A DNA stretch of 57,786 nt, from NCBI GenBank assembly GCA_022649055.1, contig JALCNL010000001.1, forward strand, positions 1-57,786, given 5' to 3'. This stretch comes from Megasphaera sp. (GTDB lineage Bacteria > Bacillota > Negativicutes > Veillonellales > Megasphaeraceae). The notes beneath the pieces were generated by a model. That model was not told the DNA's origin, ran no database searches, and saw only the letters and a list, made by a program, of their open reading frames with translations. Shown piece by piece: positions 24,124 through 33,772 of this stretch (positions are counted from its first letter, which is position 1; every line of letters begins with the position of its first letter). The position numbers and the translations under genes are program-made.

Positions 24124-24959
24124 AAGCACAGATCACACTAACTGTTAGTGTGGCCAAGGAAATAATTGCGGCGGCGATTGTCGAACGGCAGGATGTTAAG
24201 CAGGCTCAGAAAAGCGGCAAGATCTTATTGAAGGGTGGGACGACAGTGGCAGCTGTAGCCAGACGATTAGGACTTTCGGGATTACGTATTTCAGGACGTA
24301 TCAGTCCGAGAGGAACAAAATCTTCTGGAAACCAGAATACCATAGCAGAACATAGTGTTCTTTGGGAAAAAGGGCGGGTATCCAATATAGACGAAGAGTT
24401 TTCAAAGGCGGCGGCATCGATGCGAGCGCAGGATGTTGTAGTGATAGGTGCTAATGCCATTGATGCGCAAGGGTATGCGGGAATTTTAATAGGCAGTTCT
24501 TTAGGTGGAATGCCTGGTCAGGGGTTTACGGGTCTTATGGCGCAGGGATGTAAAATTATTATTGCCTGTGGTTTGGAAAAATTGATTTATGGTACTATTG
24601 CCAAAGCTTGTCAGGCTGCTGGCCGGGAGAGTACTGATTGGAGTATGGGAATGAGCTGTGGTCTGGTTCCCTTGATAGGTGAAATTGTGACAGAACAGCG
24701 GGCTTTGGAAATGTTGTTTCCCGTTACGGTTACACTTATTGCTTCCGGGGGCATAGAAGGTGCTGAGGGTGCTAAAACTTTTATACTGAAAGGGAAACCG
24801 GAAGTTGTTCGGGAGGCTGTTGAATTTGTATTAAGAATTATAGAAAATATAGACAAGCATCCGGCATACGGCGTAGAATGTAAAAAGGGCAGTATCGGGT
24901 GCGGACGGCATAAAGCTTGTGCTTGGCGCAAAGCGGAAGGAGGTAAACTGACATGGTAG
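24120..24959 (+). CDS. Conserved operon protein of unknown function
   Basis: The protein has 279 residues and I do not recognise the family. Gly-rich segments (VVVIGANAIDAQGYAG near residue 105, GSSLGGMPGQGF near 125) look like a nucleotide- or phosphate-binding fold. The C-terminus has several Cys and a basic tail (CKKGSIGCGRHKACAWRK), possibly a metal site. It overlaps both neighbours (ATGA on the left, 7 nt on the right), so it is clearly part of the operon. It is the best candidate for an unknown enzyme of this pathway. Confidence 0.6.
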   Translation: MKAQITLTVSVAKEIIAAAIVERQDVKQAQKSGKILLKGGTTVAAVARRLGLSGLRISGRISPRGTKSSGNQNTIAEHSVLWEKGRVSNIDEEFSKAAASMRAQDVVVIGANAIDAQGYAGILIGSSLGGMPGQGFTGLMAQGCKIIIACGLEKLIYGTIAKACQAAGRESTDWSMGMSCGLVPLIGEIVTEQRALEMLFPVTVTLIASGGIEGAEGAKTFILKGKPEVVREAVEFVLRIIENIDKHPAYGVECKKGSIGCGRHKACAWRKAEGGKLTW

Positions 24960-25627
24960 GAAAGATAGGTGCCATTACAGTAGGTCAGGCTCCCCGAGTC
25001 GATGTGATGCCAGATCTAGAGCCGATACTGGATGGGATTGAAGTTATTCAGCGTGGGGCGTTGGATGGCATGACAAAAGAAGCGTTAAAAAATATTGAAC
25101 CGGCAGAAAAGGATTATATACTTGTAACACGCTTATCTGATGGTTCATCCGTGCAGATCGCGGAAAAATATATTTTGCCGCGAATCCAAGAACGTATTAA
25201 CGATTTGGTAAATTATGAAAAAGTAAAGGGTATACTTATGCTTTGCACAGGGGAGTTTCCTTCCTTTGATTGCCCTGTTCCTCTGCTATATCCACAAGTG
25301 CTGCTGCAATATTTTACCATGGCTGTTTTAGGTAATCGGACGCTGGGGGTTTTAACTCCTGCTTATGGGCAAATTCGACAAGCCGGTCAGCGTTGGCATC
25401 GAAATGGTGCTGCAAAGGTCCTTGTTAATGCAGCATCTCCATACGAATCTTTTGATTTGGTCGTGGACAAGGCAGTTGCACTTAAAAATTCAGGAGCACA
25501 GCTTTTGGTCATGGATTGTATCGGGTATACGAAAGCGATGAAGGAAACTATTCGAACTAAAACGGGAATTCCCGTTATTTTAGGAAGGACTGTTGCTGCT
25601 CACGCAGCAGCAGAACTCTTTGGTTAA
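24953..25627 (+). CDS. AroM-family protein
   Basis: The protein has 224 residues. It shows the AroM start IGAITVGQAPRVDVMPDL (residues 4-21), LVTRLSDGSSVQIAEKYILPR (LVTRLSDGS near residue 58) and LLCTGEFPSF-type residues (MLCTGEFPSFDCP, about 97). AroM relates structurally to Asp/Glu racemases, so the operon holds two proteins of that broad fold. GGAGG lies upstream inside the previous gene. In E. coli AroM has no firm function. The set here suggests a catabolic role. Confidence 0.8.
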   Translation: MVGKIGAITVGQAPRVDVMPDLEPILDGIEVIQRGALDGMTKEALKNIEPAEKDYILVTRLSDGSSVQIAEKYILPRIQERINDLVNYEKVKGILMLCTGEFPSFDCPVPLLYPQVLLQYFTMAVLGNRTLGVLTPAYGQIRQAGQRWHRNGAAKVLVNAASPYESFDLVVDKAVALKNSGAQLLVMDCIGYTKAMKETIRTKTGIPVILGRTVAAHAAAELFG

Positions 25628-25667
25628 ACAGGATATTTTAACATATAATATGCAGAAAGGAAGCTGG

Positions 25668-26954
25668 ATGATGACTGCAAAAATTATATCACAAGATTTA
25701 CTGGAATTTTTAGGGAAATCGACGTCTTCATACCATGCAGTAGCTGCCAGTGCTGATATTTTGAAAGCAGCAGGATTCATGGAATTAAAAGCAGGTGAAA
25801 CATGGAATTTACAAGTTGGAGGAGCCTATTATCTTCGTATTTATGATTCCAGTCTTATTGCGTTTCATATTACCTGTATACCTCGCGCCGGTTTACGTAT
25901 TGCTGCGGCACATACGGACTTTCCTTGTTTGAAAATAAAGCCAACCGCTTCTATATCAATGCATGGATACGGTAAAGTCAATATAGAAGTTTATGGGGGG
26001 ATGATTCGCAGCAGCTGGCTGGATAGGCCTTTATCTGTTGCAGGTAAGATCGTTTTGCGGGGAGCAAGTCCTTTTCATCCCGTAATAAAATTAGTTGATG
26101 CCAAACGGCCTGTAATGACGATTCCGAATTTGGCTATTCATATGAATCGTCAGATGAACGAGGGTATTGAATTAAATCCGCAAAAAGATATGCTTCCTCT
26201 TATGACGATGACGGGAGAGAAGAAGAACGAAGAATTTTTTCTTGATTTTCTGTCATCAGAGTTTTCTTGTGAAAAAAAAGATATTCTGTCTTATGAACTT
26301 ACTATATATCCAACAGAAACAGGTTGCCTTATGGGGTTGCAAAATGAATTTATTTCTTCACCGCGGTTAGATAATCTGACTTCTGTTAAAGCTTGTTTGA
26401 CTGGCATTATTGAAGGAAACCGGAAAGATGGGATAGATGTTATTGCCCTTTTTGATAATGAAGAAGTAGGTAGTAATACAAAGCAAGGAGCAGGTTCTTT
26501 TGTCCTTCCTCATGTTTTGCAGCGTGTGTATACTGCATTAGGATTTACTGCAGAGGATTATTTGTCTGATATAGCACGAGGATTTATGCTTTCTCTGGAT
26601 GTAGCACATGCTATGCATCCCAACGTGCCGGAAAAAAACGATGTTACTAACTTTCCGGTTCTCAATGGTGGGGTAACTCTTAAAATTGCCGCTAGTCAAG
26701 CCTACGCCGGTGATGCGGAGGCGATAGCTGTTGTTACAGCGCTTTGCCAAGATGAAAATATACCTTTCCAATATTTTGTGAACCGTTCGGATATCAAAGG
26801 CGGTGCCACACTTGGTTCCATCTTATCGGCTAATCTTCCTATCCGAACGATGGATGTAGGTGTGCCTATCTTGGCAATGCATTCGGCGAGAGAAACTATG
26901 GGGATAAAAGATCAAGAAGCAATTGAAAATCTTCTCTGCAGATTTTTTTCATAA
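25668..26954 (+). CDS. M18-family aminopeptidase
   Basis: The protein has 428 residues, a normal length for M18. Metal-site motifs are AAHTDFPCLKI (about residue 80), LDNLTS (about 235), LFDNEEVGSNTKQGAGS (about 262) and LDVAHAMHPN (about 312). It should remove N-terminal residues from peptides in the cytoplasm. ATG at 25668 is followed directly by a second ATG; AGAAAGGAAG lies upstream. It is the last gene of the operon and a terminator follows. Its presence fits a peptide-like substrate for the OPT transporter. Confidence 0.9.
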   Translation: MMTAKIISQDLLEFLGKSTSSYHAVAASADILKAAGFMELKAGETWNLQVGGAYYLRIYDSSLIAFHITCIPRAGLRIAAAHTDFPCLKIKPTASISMHGYGKVNIEVYGGMIRSSWLDRPLSVAGKIVLRGASPFHPVIKLVDAKRPVMTIPNLAIHMNRQMNEGIELNPQKDMLPLMTMTGEKKNEEFFLDFLSSEFSCEKKDILSYELTIYPTETGCLMGLQNEFISSPRLDNLTSVKACLTGIIEGNRKDGIDVIALFDNEEVGSNTKQGAGSFVLPHVLQRVYTALGFTAEDYLSDIARGFMLSLDVAHAMHPNVPEKNDVTNFPVLNGGVTLKIAASQAYAGDAEAIAVVTALCQDENIPFQYFVNRSDIKGGATLGSILSANLPIRTMDVGVPILAMHSARETMGIKDQEAIENLLCRFFS

Positions 26955-27021
26955 ATAAAAATGTGTATGCATAGCATATTTTATATTCTATTCCGAGTTC
27001 ATTTGATTATTATAAATTTTG

Positions 27022-27054
27022 GGGGCATATAAAAATAATATGCCTCTTTTTTTT
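27022..27054 (+). terminator. Terminator of the catabolic operon
   Basis: GGGGCATA (27022-27029) pairs with TATGCCTC (27039-27046) with one G-T pair, followed by eight T residues. Confidence 0.8.
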
Positions 27055-27088
27055 GCAGTAATAAATATTGATAATATTTTATTTATGA

Positions 27089-27118
27089 TTGACCAATAGA
27101 AATCCTTTGCATTACAAT
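27089..27118 (+). promoter_or_regulatory. Promoter of the dioxygenase gene
   Basis: TTGACC (27089-27094) and TACAAT (27113-27118) are separated by 18 nt, about 70 nt before the start codon. Confidence 0.6.
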
Positions 27119-27188
27119 ATAAGAAAGATAAGTCATATCTGTATTTGTACACTTGCATAAAATTTGTTTTTTTATAAGGAGGACGCAT

Positions 27189-27956
27189 ATGAAAAAAATG
27201 CCTGTTCTATTTATAGGTCATGGCAACCCGATGAATGCCATAGAAGAAAATGACTATGTGAAAACGTGGAGATCTATACCTTCTTTTTTTGAAAAACCGA
27301 CAGCGATTCTTGCTATTTCTGCTCATTGGTATACAGATGGCAGTTATATTAATAATTTGCTTAAACCACAGCAAATCTATGACATGTATGGATTCCCTAA
27401 AGCCTTATATGAACTGCAATATCATGCTTCTGGTTCTCCTGCATTAGCGTCACAGGTACAACAGGTGCTTGGTGACGATATTGCAGTTGATAATTCCTGG
27501 GGTATTGACCATGGGAGTTGGTCTGTTCTGCAGGCAATGTATCCTGAGGCCGATATTCCCGTTGTTCAAATGAGTGTGAATAAAAATATAAGTTTGCAAA
27601 GGCAGTTTTTATTGGGTAGAGCATTGCGGCCGCTGCGAGACCGGAATATTTTAATTTTAGCCAGCGGTAATATAGTACATAATCTAGCCATGTTAGATTG
27701 GGAATTGCAAGCGGGGTTTCATTGGGCGGATAAATTTGATCATACTGTTCGTGACTATGTTATTCAACACGATTATGATGCTGTATTTCGCTTGATGCAG
27801 GAAAAATCTTTATTTCAATTCTCCGTACCGACATTAGATCATTTTTCTCCGCTTGTATATGCGATGGGAGCATCATCGGACGAAGATGTTATAACTGTTT
27901 ATAATGATTCCCGGACAATGGGAGCGTTATCTATGACTAGTTTTGTGTTTGCATAA
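27189..27956 (+). CDS. ygiD: DODA-type extradiol ring-opening dioxygenase
   Basis: The protein has 255 residues, the usual length of YgiD/4,5-DOPA extradiol dioxygenases. Metal-ligand motifs are FIGHGNPMNA (about residues 7-16), ILAISAHWYTD near residue 47 and SWGIDHGSWSVL near 105, with LASGNIVHN near 158. It uses Fe(II) or Zn and oxygen to open catechol rings; in an anaerobe the true reaction may differ. ATG 27189 has AAGGAGGACGC upstream. It has its own promoter and no operon partners. Confidence 0.85.
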   Translation: MKKMPVLFIGHGNPMNAIEENDYVKTWRSIPSFFEKPTAILAISAHWYTDGSYINNLLKPQQIYDMYGFPKALYELQYHASGSPALASQVQQVLGDDIAVDNSWGIDHGSWSVLQAMYPEADIPVVQMSVNKNISLQRQFLLGRALRPLRDRNILILASGNIVHNLAMLDWELQAGFHWADKFDHTVRDYVIQHDYDAVFRLMQEKSLFQFSVPTLDHFSPLVYAMGASSDEDVITVYNDSRTMGALSMTSFVFA

Positions 27957-29347
27957 TTTTTTGTCAAATAGTCTTTGATGGGTGTGTTTATCGGAAGGAA
28001 AGATGCAGAGAAAAAAAGAAACAGAAGTTGTTTTAGATATAATAAAATAATCTTTTCTGCTGAGGGCATGAATATACTGTGGATCACATTGTTACTTGGA
28101 AACAGGCAGGAAGAAATTCAACATAGATAGATCCATATACCTGACAGATAATGATTATACAGGGTGCTTTTGGAATATGTTAAAATTGGAGTAGCGCGTT
28201 TAAGATACCGTGCTGTTTATTCATCTTTTTTTATGCCGTGCATACAATGATCATGATTTTATAGAAGATATGAAACTGAAGCCAGTTGTTAAATTTGATA
28301 TTTTCCGAATGAATCAAAAGTGTAATTTTTTTATAAGAATATGTTTTTGCTAGGTACGAATCAAGAATCTTATGCAGTGCAAACGTTGACGGCGAAAGAT
28401 ATAGAGAGGATGTTTTCTGTAAATACAGATATAAAAATAAAAATTTTTAAAGACAAGGAAAAAAGAAAAAATCTGAGACAATATGTTTTGAAAAGAGTTT
28501 AAATTGAATCACGTATGCCACATATTTATCAAGAATCAGCTCATAGATTTAGAAGTAATGAATATGAAAAATAAGCATATTATGGATTTTCGTTAGAAAG
28601 ACGAGAAATAATAGACTTAAAAAGCATATCACGCAGGAGCGCTTGCGTTTTTCTATTATGACTGAACAGCAATCTACTCGATATGTATGTAAAATATGCA
28701 CATGTGCGCAAGTGGAACATACTTCTGCCCGCATGTTGAGTATTATTTGTTGGCAACCACCGTACGGAACAGATAAAAAACGGAATAGTATACAGTCGAT
28801 TAGTTTTAAAAGCGTATACTTAGGAGGTAGGTGTACAACCAATGATGCAGGTTTTCGAGGAATATCCAAAAATAAAAGAATAATATAAAAATTATCATGA
28901 GTATACAATAGAAGGACATGTGATACAAATGATTTTTCGTATAAGAAGGTTGATATAGGAATCTATGCCAGTTATGAGAAGAGATGTAATGGAATTCATT
29001 GACATAACACATGCGTAAATAGTAATTCGATGCGTTTTTTTAGCGGTTTCCTAAAAAGGATTAAAATATATATACAATCCAATTCTGTTTGCAATAGGGC
29101 AAGCAGTTTTTTTATCTATAAAATACACAGAATGCTTATCAATATAAAATAATATAATCGATATTTTTATTGACATATGTCAACAAAAGAGATAAACTGA
29201 AATAAACGACATATGTCAATAACTTTGCTTATTGTGCGGATAGAAGCGGTTTCACTATACTGAAATATCCGAGACAGTTATTGGCAAGAATATTGTTGTT
29301 GAAAATAATTATAGCATATGGAACTGTATTTATAAGGAGTTATTTAT
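27957..29347. other. 1.4-kb gene-poor stretch
   Basis: No convincing gene is found on either strand. A short open fragment at about 28350-28500 (plus strand) ends with a basic tail and a stop, but lacks a start and ribosome site and may be a gene remnant. AT content is high. The last 200 bases hold two FNR-type dyads (separate entry) and the promoter area of the Rrf2 gene. Confidence 0.4.
29170..29217. promoter_or_regulatory. Two TTGACATATGTCAA-type dyads upstream of the Rrf2 gene
   Basis: TTGACATATGTCAA at 29170-29183 is a perfect 14-bp palindrome. A second copy with core GACATATGTC lies at 29208-29217, 36 bp further between centres. The form TTGAC-N4-GTCAA resembles sites of CRP/FNR-family regulators (FNR, NnrR, HcpR types). 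A TTGTGC/TATACT promoter (29232-29237, 29256-29261) lies just downstream. Confidence 0.65.
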
Positions 29348-29779
29348 ATGAAATTGAATCAAGCTACAGACTATGCCTTTAGGCTCATTTTGTATTTTTC
29401 GACATTGCCGGAGGGAACTAAAGTCAGTGCGACAGAGTTATCTCAAAATCAACATATTCCTAAACGATTTTTATTGAAAATTATGAGAAATCTTATTTTG
29501 GCAGGAATTATAAAATCATATCGGGGAGTTGATGGTGGTTTTTCTTTACAACGAAAACCCTCGGCTATTACGTTATTTGATATTATTGCAGCGGTAGAGG
29601 GAGAACCTGAATTGCTGCGCTGCTTGCCGAATATGGAAAATTGTACTCGTGATTGTGCCGGTATGTGTGCTGTATATGATGTTTTTCGGGAAATTCAGCA
29701 GGAGTTGATTCAACATTTGCAACGTATTGATTTTGAGTTTTTAGAAAAACAAGAACATACGACAGATATACGTGTTTAG
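29348..29779 (+). CDS. Rrf2-family transcriptional regulator
   Basis: The protein has 143 residues. The Rrf2 start MKLNQATDYAFRLILYF, the HTH around residues 28-60 (ATELSQNQHIPKRFLLKIM) and GGFSLQRKP (about 64-72) are clear. A Cys group, C98-x6-C-x3-C-x3-C (LRCLPNMENCTRDCAGMC), could hold an Fe-S cluster or sense redox or nitric oxide, as in IscR and NsrR. AAGGAG precedes the ATG. It stands alone. The redox fusion gene 940 bp downstream is a plausible target. FNR-type dyads upstream suggest further control. Confidence 0.85.
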   Translation: MKLNQATDYAFRLILYFSTLPEGTKVSATELSQNQHIPKRFLLKIMRNLILAGIIKSYRGVDGGFSLQRKPSAITLFDIIAAVEGEPELLRCLPNMENCTRDCAGMCAVYDVFREIQQELIQHLQRIDFEFLEKQEHTTDIRV

Positions 29780-30721
29780 TAAAATGTACTAAATTTCATC
29801 AGCTGCAGTATCTGCCAATCTATATGTATATTATACTGACTATGTGGATTTTATATTTAATAGTATGAGAGTACGACGTATTGCTGAGTACTGGGTTTGG
29901 ATGTATCCTGCAGGAAGGACAATGTAGTAGCAGTGTATATCTTTTTGTTTATAGTAACTATTATAAAAGGAGTATGTTGTAATAGCATCATATTGGCGGC
30001 GGTGATAGATGATATACGATTTCTTTTAATTAACTGATCTATATGGAGAATACTATTTTGAAAAAGTAAAGATGCAATTTCCGATTCAACCAGAATATGA
30101 CTCACATAATGACAGAGCGATATTGCAAACTCCCTTTTAATATAACGTTGGGCACGGAAGTTTGATTCCAAAGTTATCTATTTACACCGGAGCGGATGTC
30201 AATCTATTTTTGTTAATGAAGTTATTTCGTAGTACCTTTGTCGACTGTAAGAAAATGTTAGTGAACAAGAACTTATATAATTTTTAACTGGATATAGCGA
30301 GGATGGGTATGTATCTATATATCAAAATACGATACGATGGAACGTATAGCAGCAACATTAAATATACAAAATTTTGATAGTATTTGCAGACATATATTTT
30401 TACAATTACGGTTATATGCGGACATAGTTCATTTTTCTTTTTTATTGTTTTGATTAAATTAGAAAAGGTAATTATGTCTTTTTTTAAATGATAAAGTAAA
30501 GCATACATGTGTTCATCGCAGGATAAACATGTAAATAGATTGTTTTTAATAATGACGATAAGTATTTACCTATGTAATACATAGTAAAATAATATTTTAC
30601 ATATATTTATTGTTAGACATATAATTATAATAATATTACATAGATTTTTGTTATTCAACAAGAACGATAGACTGATAAATTTTAAAATTCTGAAGGTATT
30701 TCTACGAAAAGGAGAATTTTT
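29780..30721. other. 0.9-kb AT-rich gap upstream of the redox cluster
   Basis: I find no gene. Short open fragments have no ribosome sites and look like noise. Two palindromes lie in the last 150 bases (separate entry). Confidence 0.4.
30570..30600. promoter_or_regulatory. Two overlapping palindromes upstream of the redox fusion gene
   Basis: CTATGTA-A-TACATAG (30570-30584) is a 15-bp perfect palindrome. It runs into GTAAAATAATATTTTAC (30584-30600), a second palindrome. They lie 120-150 nt before the start codon and could bind the Rrf2 protein or another dimer. The AT richness lowers confidence. Confidence 0.4.
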
Positions 30722-33304
30722 ATGAAACGAGTCTTAGTTATTGGAGGTGTGGCGGCAGGAACCAAGACTGCAGCTAAATTTAAACGTCTTGATCAGAATG
30801 CAGAAGTGATTCTTTTGTCTAAGGGGCAGGATATTTCGTATGCAGGATGCGGACTGCCCTATTATATCGGCGGTGTTATTAACAGTTATGATGAACTTAT
30901 CGTGAATACACCACAGAAATATACCGCATTAACGGGTGTAACTGTTTATACAGGTTGGGAGGCAGTTGCTGTAGATGTGGGACATAAGGTTGTTACTGCA
31001 CAGAGTCAAGAGGGAATCAAACAATTTTTTTATGATCAATTAGTTATCGCGACAGGTGCATCAGCTAGTGTGCCGCCTATTGCGGGTATCGATATGCCGG
31101 GATTTTTTACGCTGCGGACACCAACGGATGCAGCACAGATTCTGGATTATATAGAAAAGCAAAATGTACGGCAGGCTGTTGTCATTGGGGCTGGTTTTAT
31201 TGGGCTGGAAGTCGCGGAAAATCTTTTAGCCAGACATATTCAGGTTCGTGTAGTTGAAGCCTTGCCGCAAATTATGGCAAATGTGTTTGATTCAGATATG
31301 GCCCTATTAGTACAACGTCACCTGCAAGAAAACGATATACAGATTTTGACGGGTGTTAAGGCTTCGGCAATGGTAGGCGAAAAAGTTGTACAAGGTTTGC
31401 AGACCGATGCGGGAGTATTGACGGCGCAGCTTGTTATTTCTGCGGCTGGGGTGCGCCCTAATACCGATTTTTTAAAAAATACAGGAATTGCGATGGTTAA
31501 GGGTACTATTCTTGTTGATGAAACATTGCAGACGAATGTTCCTGATATTTATGCTGTTGGTGATTGTGCTATGGTTTCCAATCGATTGACTGGACAAGCG
31601 CAGTGGTCTCCCATGGGATCCAGTGCTAATATGGAAGGCAGGGTATTGGCACAAATACTGCATAATGGGGTGATACACTATCCGGGGGTATTGGGGACAG
31701 GCGTTATTAAGCTTCCGCTATTGAACTGCGGCAGAACGGGCTTAACGGAAGAAGCGGCAGTAAAAGCGGGTTTCCAGGTTTGTACTGCGACGATGGTTAC
31801 GGATGATAAACCCCATTATTATCCGGGATCGGCTTCTTTTATCATAAAATTAATTGCTGATAAAAACACAAGGAAAATACTTGGAATGCAAGTTATCGGT
31901 GCGGGTGCTGTCGATAAAATTACAGATATTGGGGTAACTGCTATTTCGATGGGAGCGGCTTTGGATACTCTGGAATGTTTGGATTTAGCATATGCGCCGC
32001 CTTTTTCGACGGCAATTAACCCTTTCGTACAAGCTGTGCATATCTTGCAAAATAAAATAAACGGCTTATATCATAGTTTAACTCCGTCAGAGTATAGAAG
32101 TGGGAAAGCTAAAGATTATGAAATCATTGATGTGTCGATACAGCCGGCGATTCCGGGAGCTCGTTATATAAATTTAATTGACGTTACCGGGCCTATTGCC
32201 GAGATTCCCTTAGATAAAAAACTTCTCCTTGTTTGTATGAAGGGAAAGCGTTCGTATTTACTGCAAACTCGGTTACGAGCGTATGGCTATACCCATACAT
32301 TAGCTTTGGAGGGTGGCCTTGCTGTGAATGATGTGAAAATTTCTTTTACAGGGCGCGGTATACCTGAAGAAGAAATTAAACGAGTCAAAGGACTTGGCTT
32401 TCTTCGCGATAAGACAACATCGGATTGCTTCAATGCACGAGTGATAACACGAAATGGAAAAATTACAGCGGAGGAAAGCTACGCTATTACGAAAGCGGCT
32501 GAATTATATGGCAATGGACAAATTGCAATGACAACTCGGCTTACTATAGAAATACAGCATGTACCCTATGTTAATATCGAACCACTTTGCAATTTTCTGG
32601 CCAAAGCAGGACTGGATACAGGTGGTACAGGATCTAAAGTCCGGCCGGTTGTATCTTGTAAAGGAACTACTTGTCAGTATGGATTGATAGATCCGTTTTC
32701 TTTGTCAGGAAAAATTCATGAACGTTTTTACAAGGGATATCATGACGTATTATTGCCTCATAAATTTAAGATTGCGATTGGCGGTTGTCCCAATAATTGT
32801 GTCAAACCGGATTTAAATGATTTAGGCATCGTGGGCCAGCGGGTGCCGCTTCTTGATAAGACACAGTGCAAGGAGTGTAAGAAATGCATTCCCAGAGACA
32901 CTTGTCCTATTCATATTTTGCAATGTGATGAAGCGGGAAAAATTGTTCTGGATACAACGCGCTGCAATCACTGCGGGCGATGTATAGGAACCTGTTCTTT
33001 CCATGTTTTTGATGGATATACGGAAGGATATAAAATATACATAGGAGGTCGCTGGGGGAAGCAAATTAAACATGGAATTCCTATGGAAAAGATATTTGCT
33101 ACGGAGGAAGAAGTATTGGAAACAATTGAAAAAGCAATTCTTCTCTTCCGGGAACAAGGAATCACAGGAGAACGATTTGCTGATACAATTACACGACTTG
33201 GCTTTGAAAATGTACAAAAACAGCTTCTTACAAATTCTCTTTTGCAGCGTAAGACAGAAAATCTTCAAGCTCGTGTTCATCTTAAAGGAGGCGCGACTTG
33301 CTAA
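30722..33304 (+). CDS. CoA-disulfide-reductase/rhodanese/sulfite-reductase-like/ferredoxin fusion
   Basis: The protein has 860 residues. Residues 1-445 are a CoA-disulfide-reductase-type flavoprotein: FAD site GGVAAG at 8-13, redox Cys43 in SYAGCGLPYY, and NAD site GAGFIGLE near 158. Around 465-545 is a rhodanese domain with active Cys505 in CMKGKRS. Then comes a siroheme/4Fe-4S reductase-like domain with C646-x4-C651 and GGCPNNC, and two ferredoxin clusters (CKECKKC and CNHCGRC). The likely job is electron transfer from NADH to a sulfur substrate. CoADR-rhodanese fusions are known; the added sulfite-reductase and ferredoxin parts make it unusual. AAAAGGAG precedes the ATG. Confidence 0.8.
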   Translation: MKRVLVIGGVAAGTKTAAKFKRLDQNAEVILLSKGQDISYAGCGLPYYIGGVINSYDELIVNTPQKYTALTGVTVYTGWEAVAVDVGHKVVTAQSQEGIKQFFYDQLVIATGASASVPPIAGIDMPGFFTLRTPTDAAQILDYIEKQNVRQAVVIGAGFIGLEVAENLLARHIQVRVVEALPQIMANVFDSDMALLVQRHLQENDIQILTGVKASAMVGEKVVQGLQTDAGVLTAQLVISAAGVRPNTDFLKNTGIAMVKGTILVDETLQTNVPDIYAVGDCAMVSNRLTGQAQWSPMGSSANMEGRVLAQILHNGVIHYPGVLGTGVIKLPLLNCGRTGLTEEAAVKAGFQVCTATMVTDDKPHYYPGSASFIIKLIADKNTRKILGMQVIGAGAVDKITDIGVTAISMGAALDTLECLDLAYAPPFSTAINPFVQAVHILQNKINGLYHSLTPSEYRSGKAKDYEIIDVSIQPAIPGARYINLIDVTGPIAEIPLDKKLLLVCMKGKRSYLLQTRLRAYGYTHTLALEGGLAVNDVKISFTGRGIPEEEIKRVKGLGFLRDKTTSDCFNARVITRNGKITAEESYAITKAAELYGNGQIAMTTRLTIEIQHVPYVNIEPLCNFLAKAGLDTGGTGSKVRPVVSCKGTTCQYGLIDPFSLSGKIHERFYKGYHDVLLPHKFKIAIGGCPNNCVKPDLNDLGIVGQRVPLLDKTQCKECKKCIPRDTCPIHILQCDEAGKIVLDTTRCNHCGRCIGTCSFHVFDGYTEGYKIYIGGRWGKQIKHGIPMEKIFATEEEVLETIEKAILLFREQGITGERFADTITRLGFENVQKQLLTNSLLQRKTENLQARVHLKGGATC

Positions 33305-33355
33305 AATGAACAGAAGAAAATGTATCTATCATATGGTGAAAGGCAGGGAGGAAGC

Positions 33356-33697
33356 ATGATTTGGAATATGTTGTTTCATATTGATGAAATAAAAAAGTGG
33401 CCTTTGGTGATCGGTAATATTAATAATTTTTTAAATGAAATAAAAGAACAGCCACATCATATTTATGTTATTGCAAATGCAGACGCCGTAGCGGGAGTTA
33501 TGGAGGAAAACCTGCGCTTACAGGAAGTGATGCATGTATTACGTATGCAAGGCGTGTATTTTGAATTTTGTAGAATTGCGCTGCGGGGGCATGCTATACA
33601 AGAAGCTGATTTGCCAATAGAAATAAAAGTTGTACCCAGCGGAGTCAAAAGAATAGTGGAATTGCAAATGGATGGCTATGCGTACATAAAACCATGA
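33356..33697 (+). CDS. DsrE-like sulfur-relay family protein
   Basis: The protein has 113 residues. The pattern LFHIDEIKKWPLVIGNINNFL, then IYVIANADAV and FEFCRIALRGH fits the DsrE/DsrF-like fold, with a Cys at about residue 72 in the place of the sulfur-carrying Cys. It may hold or pass persulfide sulfur for the fusion protein upstream. GGGAGGAAGC gives a good ribosome site for ATG 33356. Earlier ATG codons in frame overlap the end of the previous gene and lack a site. Confidence 0.65.
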   Translation: MIWNMLFHIDEIKKWPLVIGNINNFLNEIKEQPHHIYVIANADAVAGVMEENLRLQEVMHVLRMQGVYFEFCRIALRGHAIQEADLPIEIKVVPSGVKRIVELQMDGYAYIKP

Positions 33698-33772
33698 CAT
33701 CCTAGTGAATTATATATTAGATACTTTTTACGGGTTATTATGTGTATAATACGTAAGAAAGGCGGAGATATA

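Noticed and set aside
28549-28908. Minus-strand 119-residue ORF
   Set aside because: Hydrophobic low-complexity translation of AT-rich DNA, no ribosome site and no recognisable motif.
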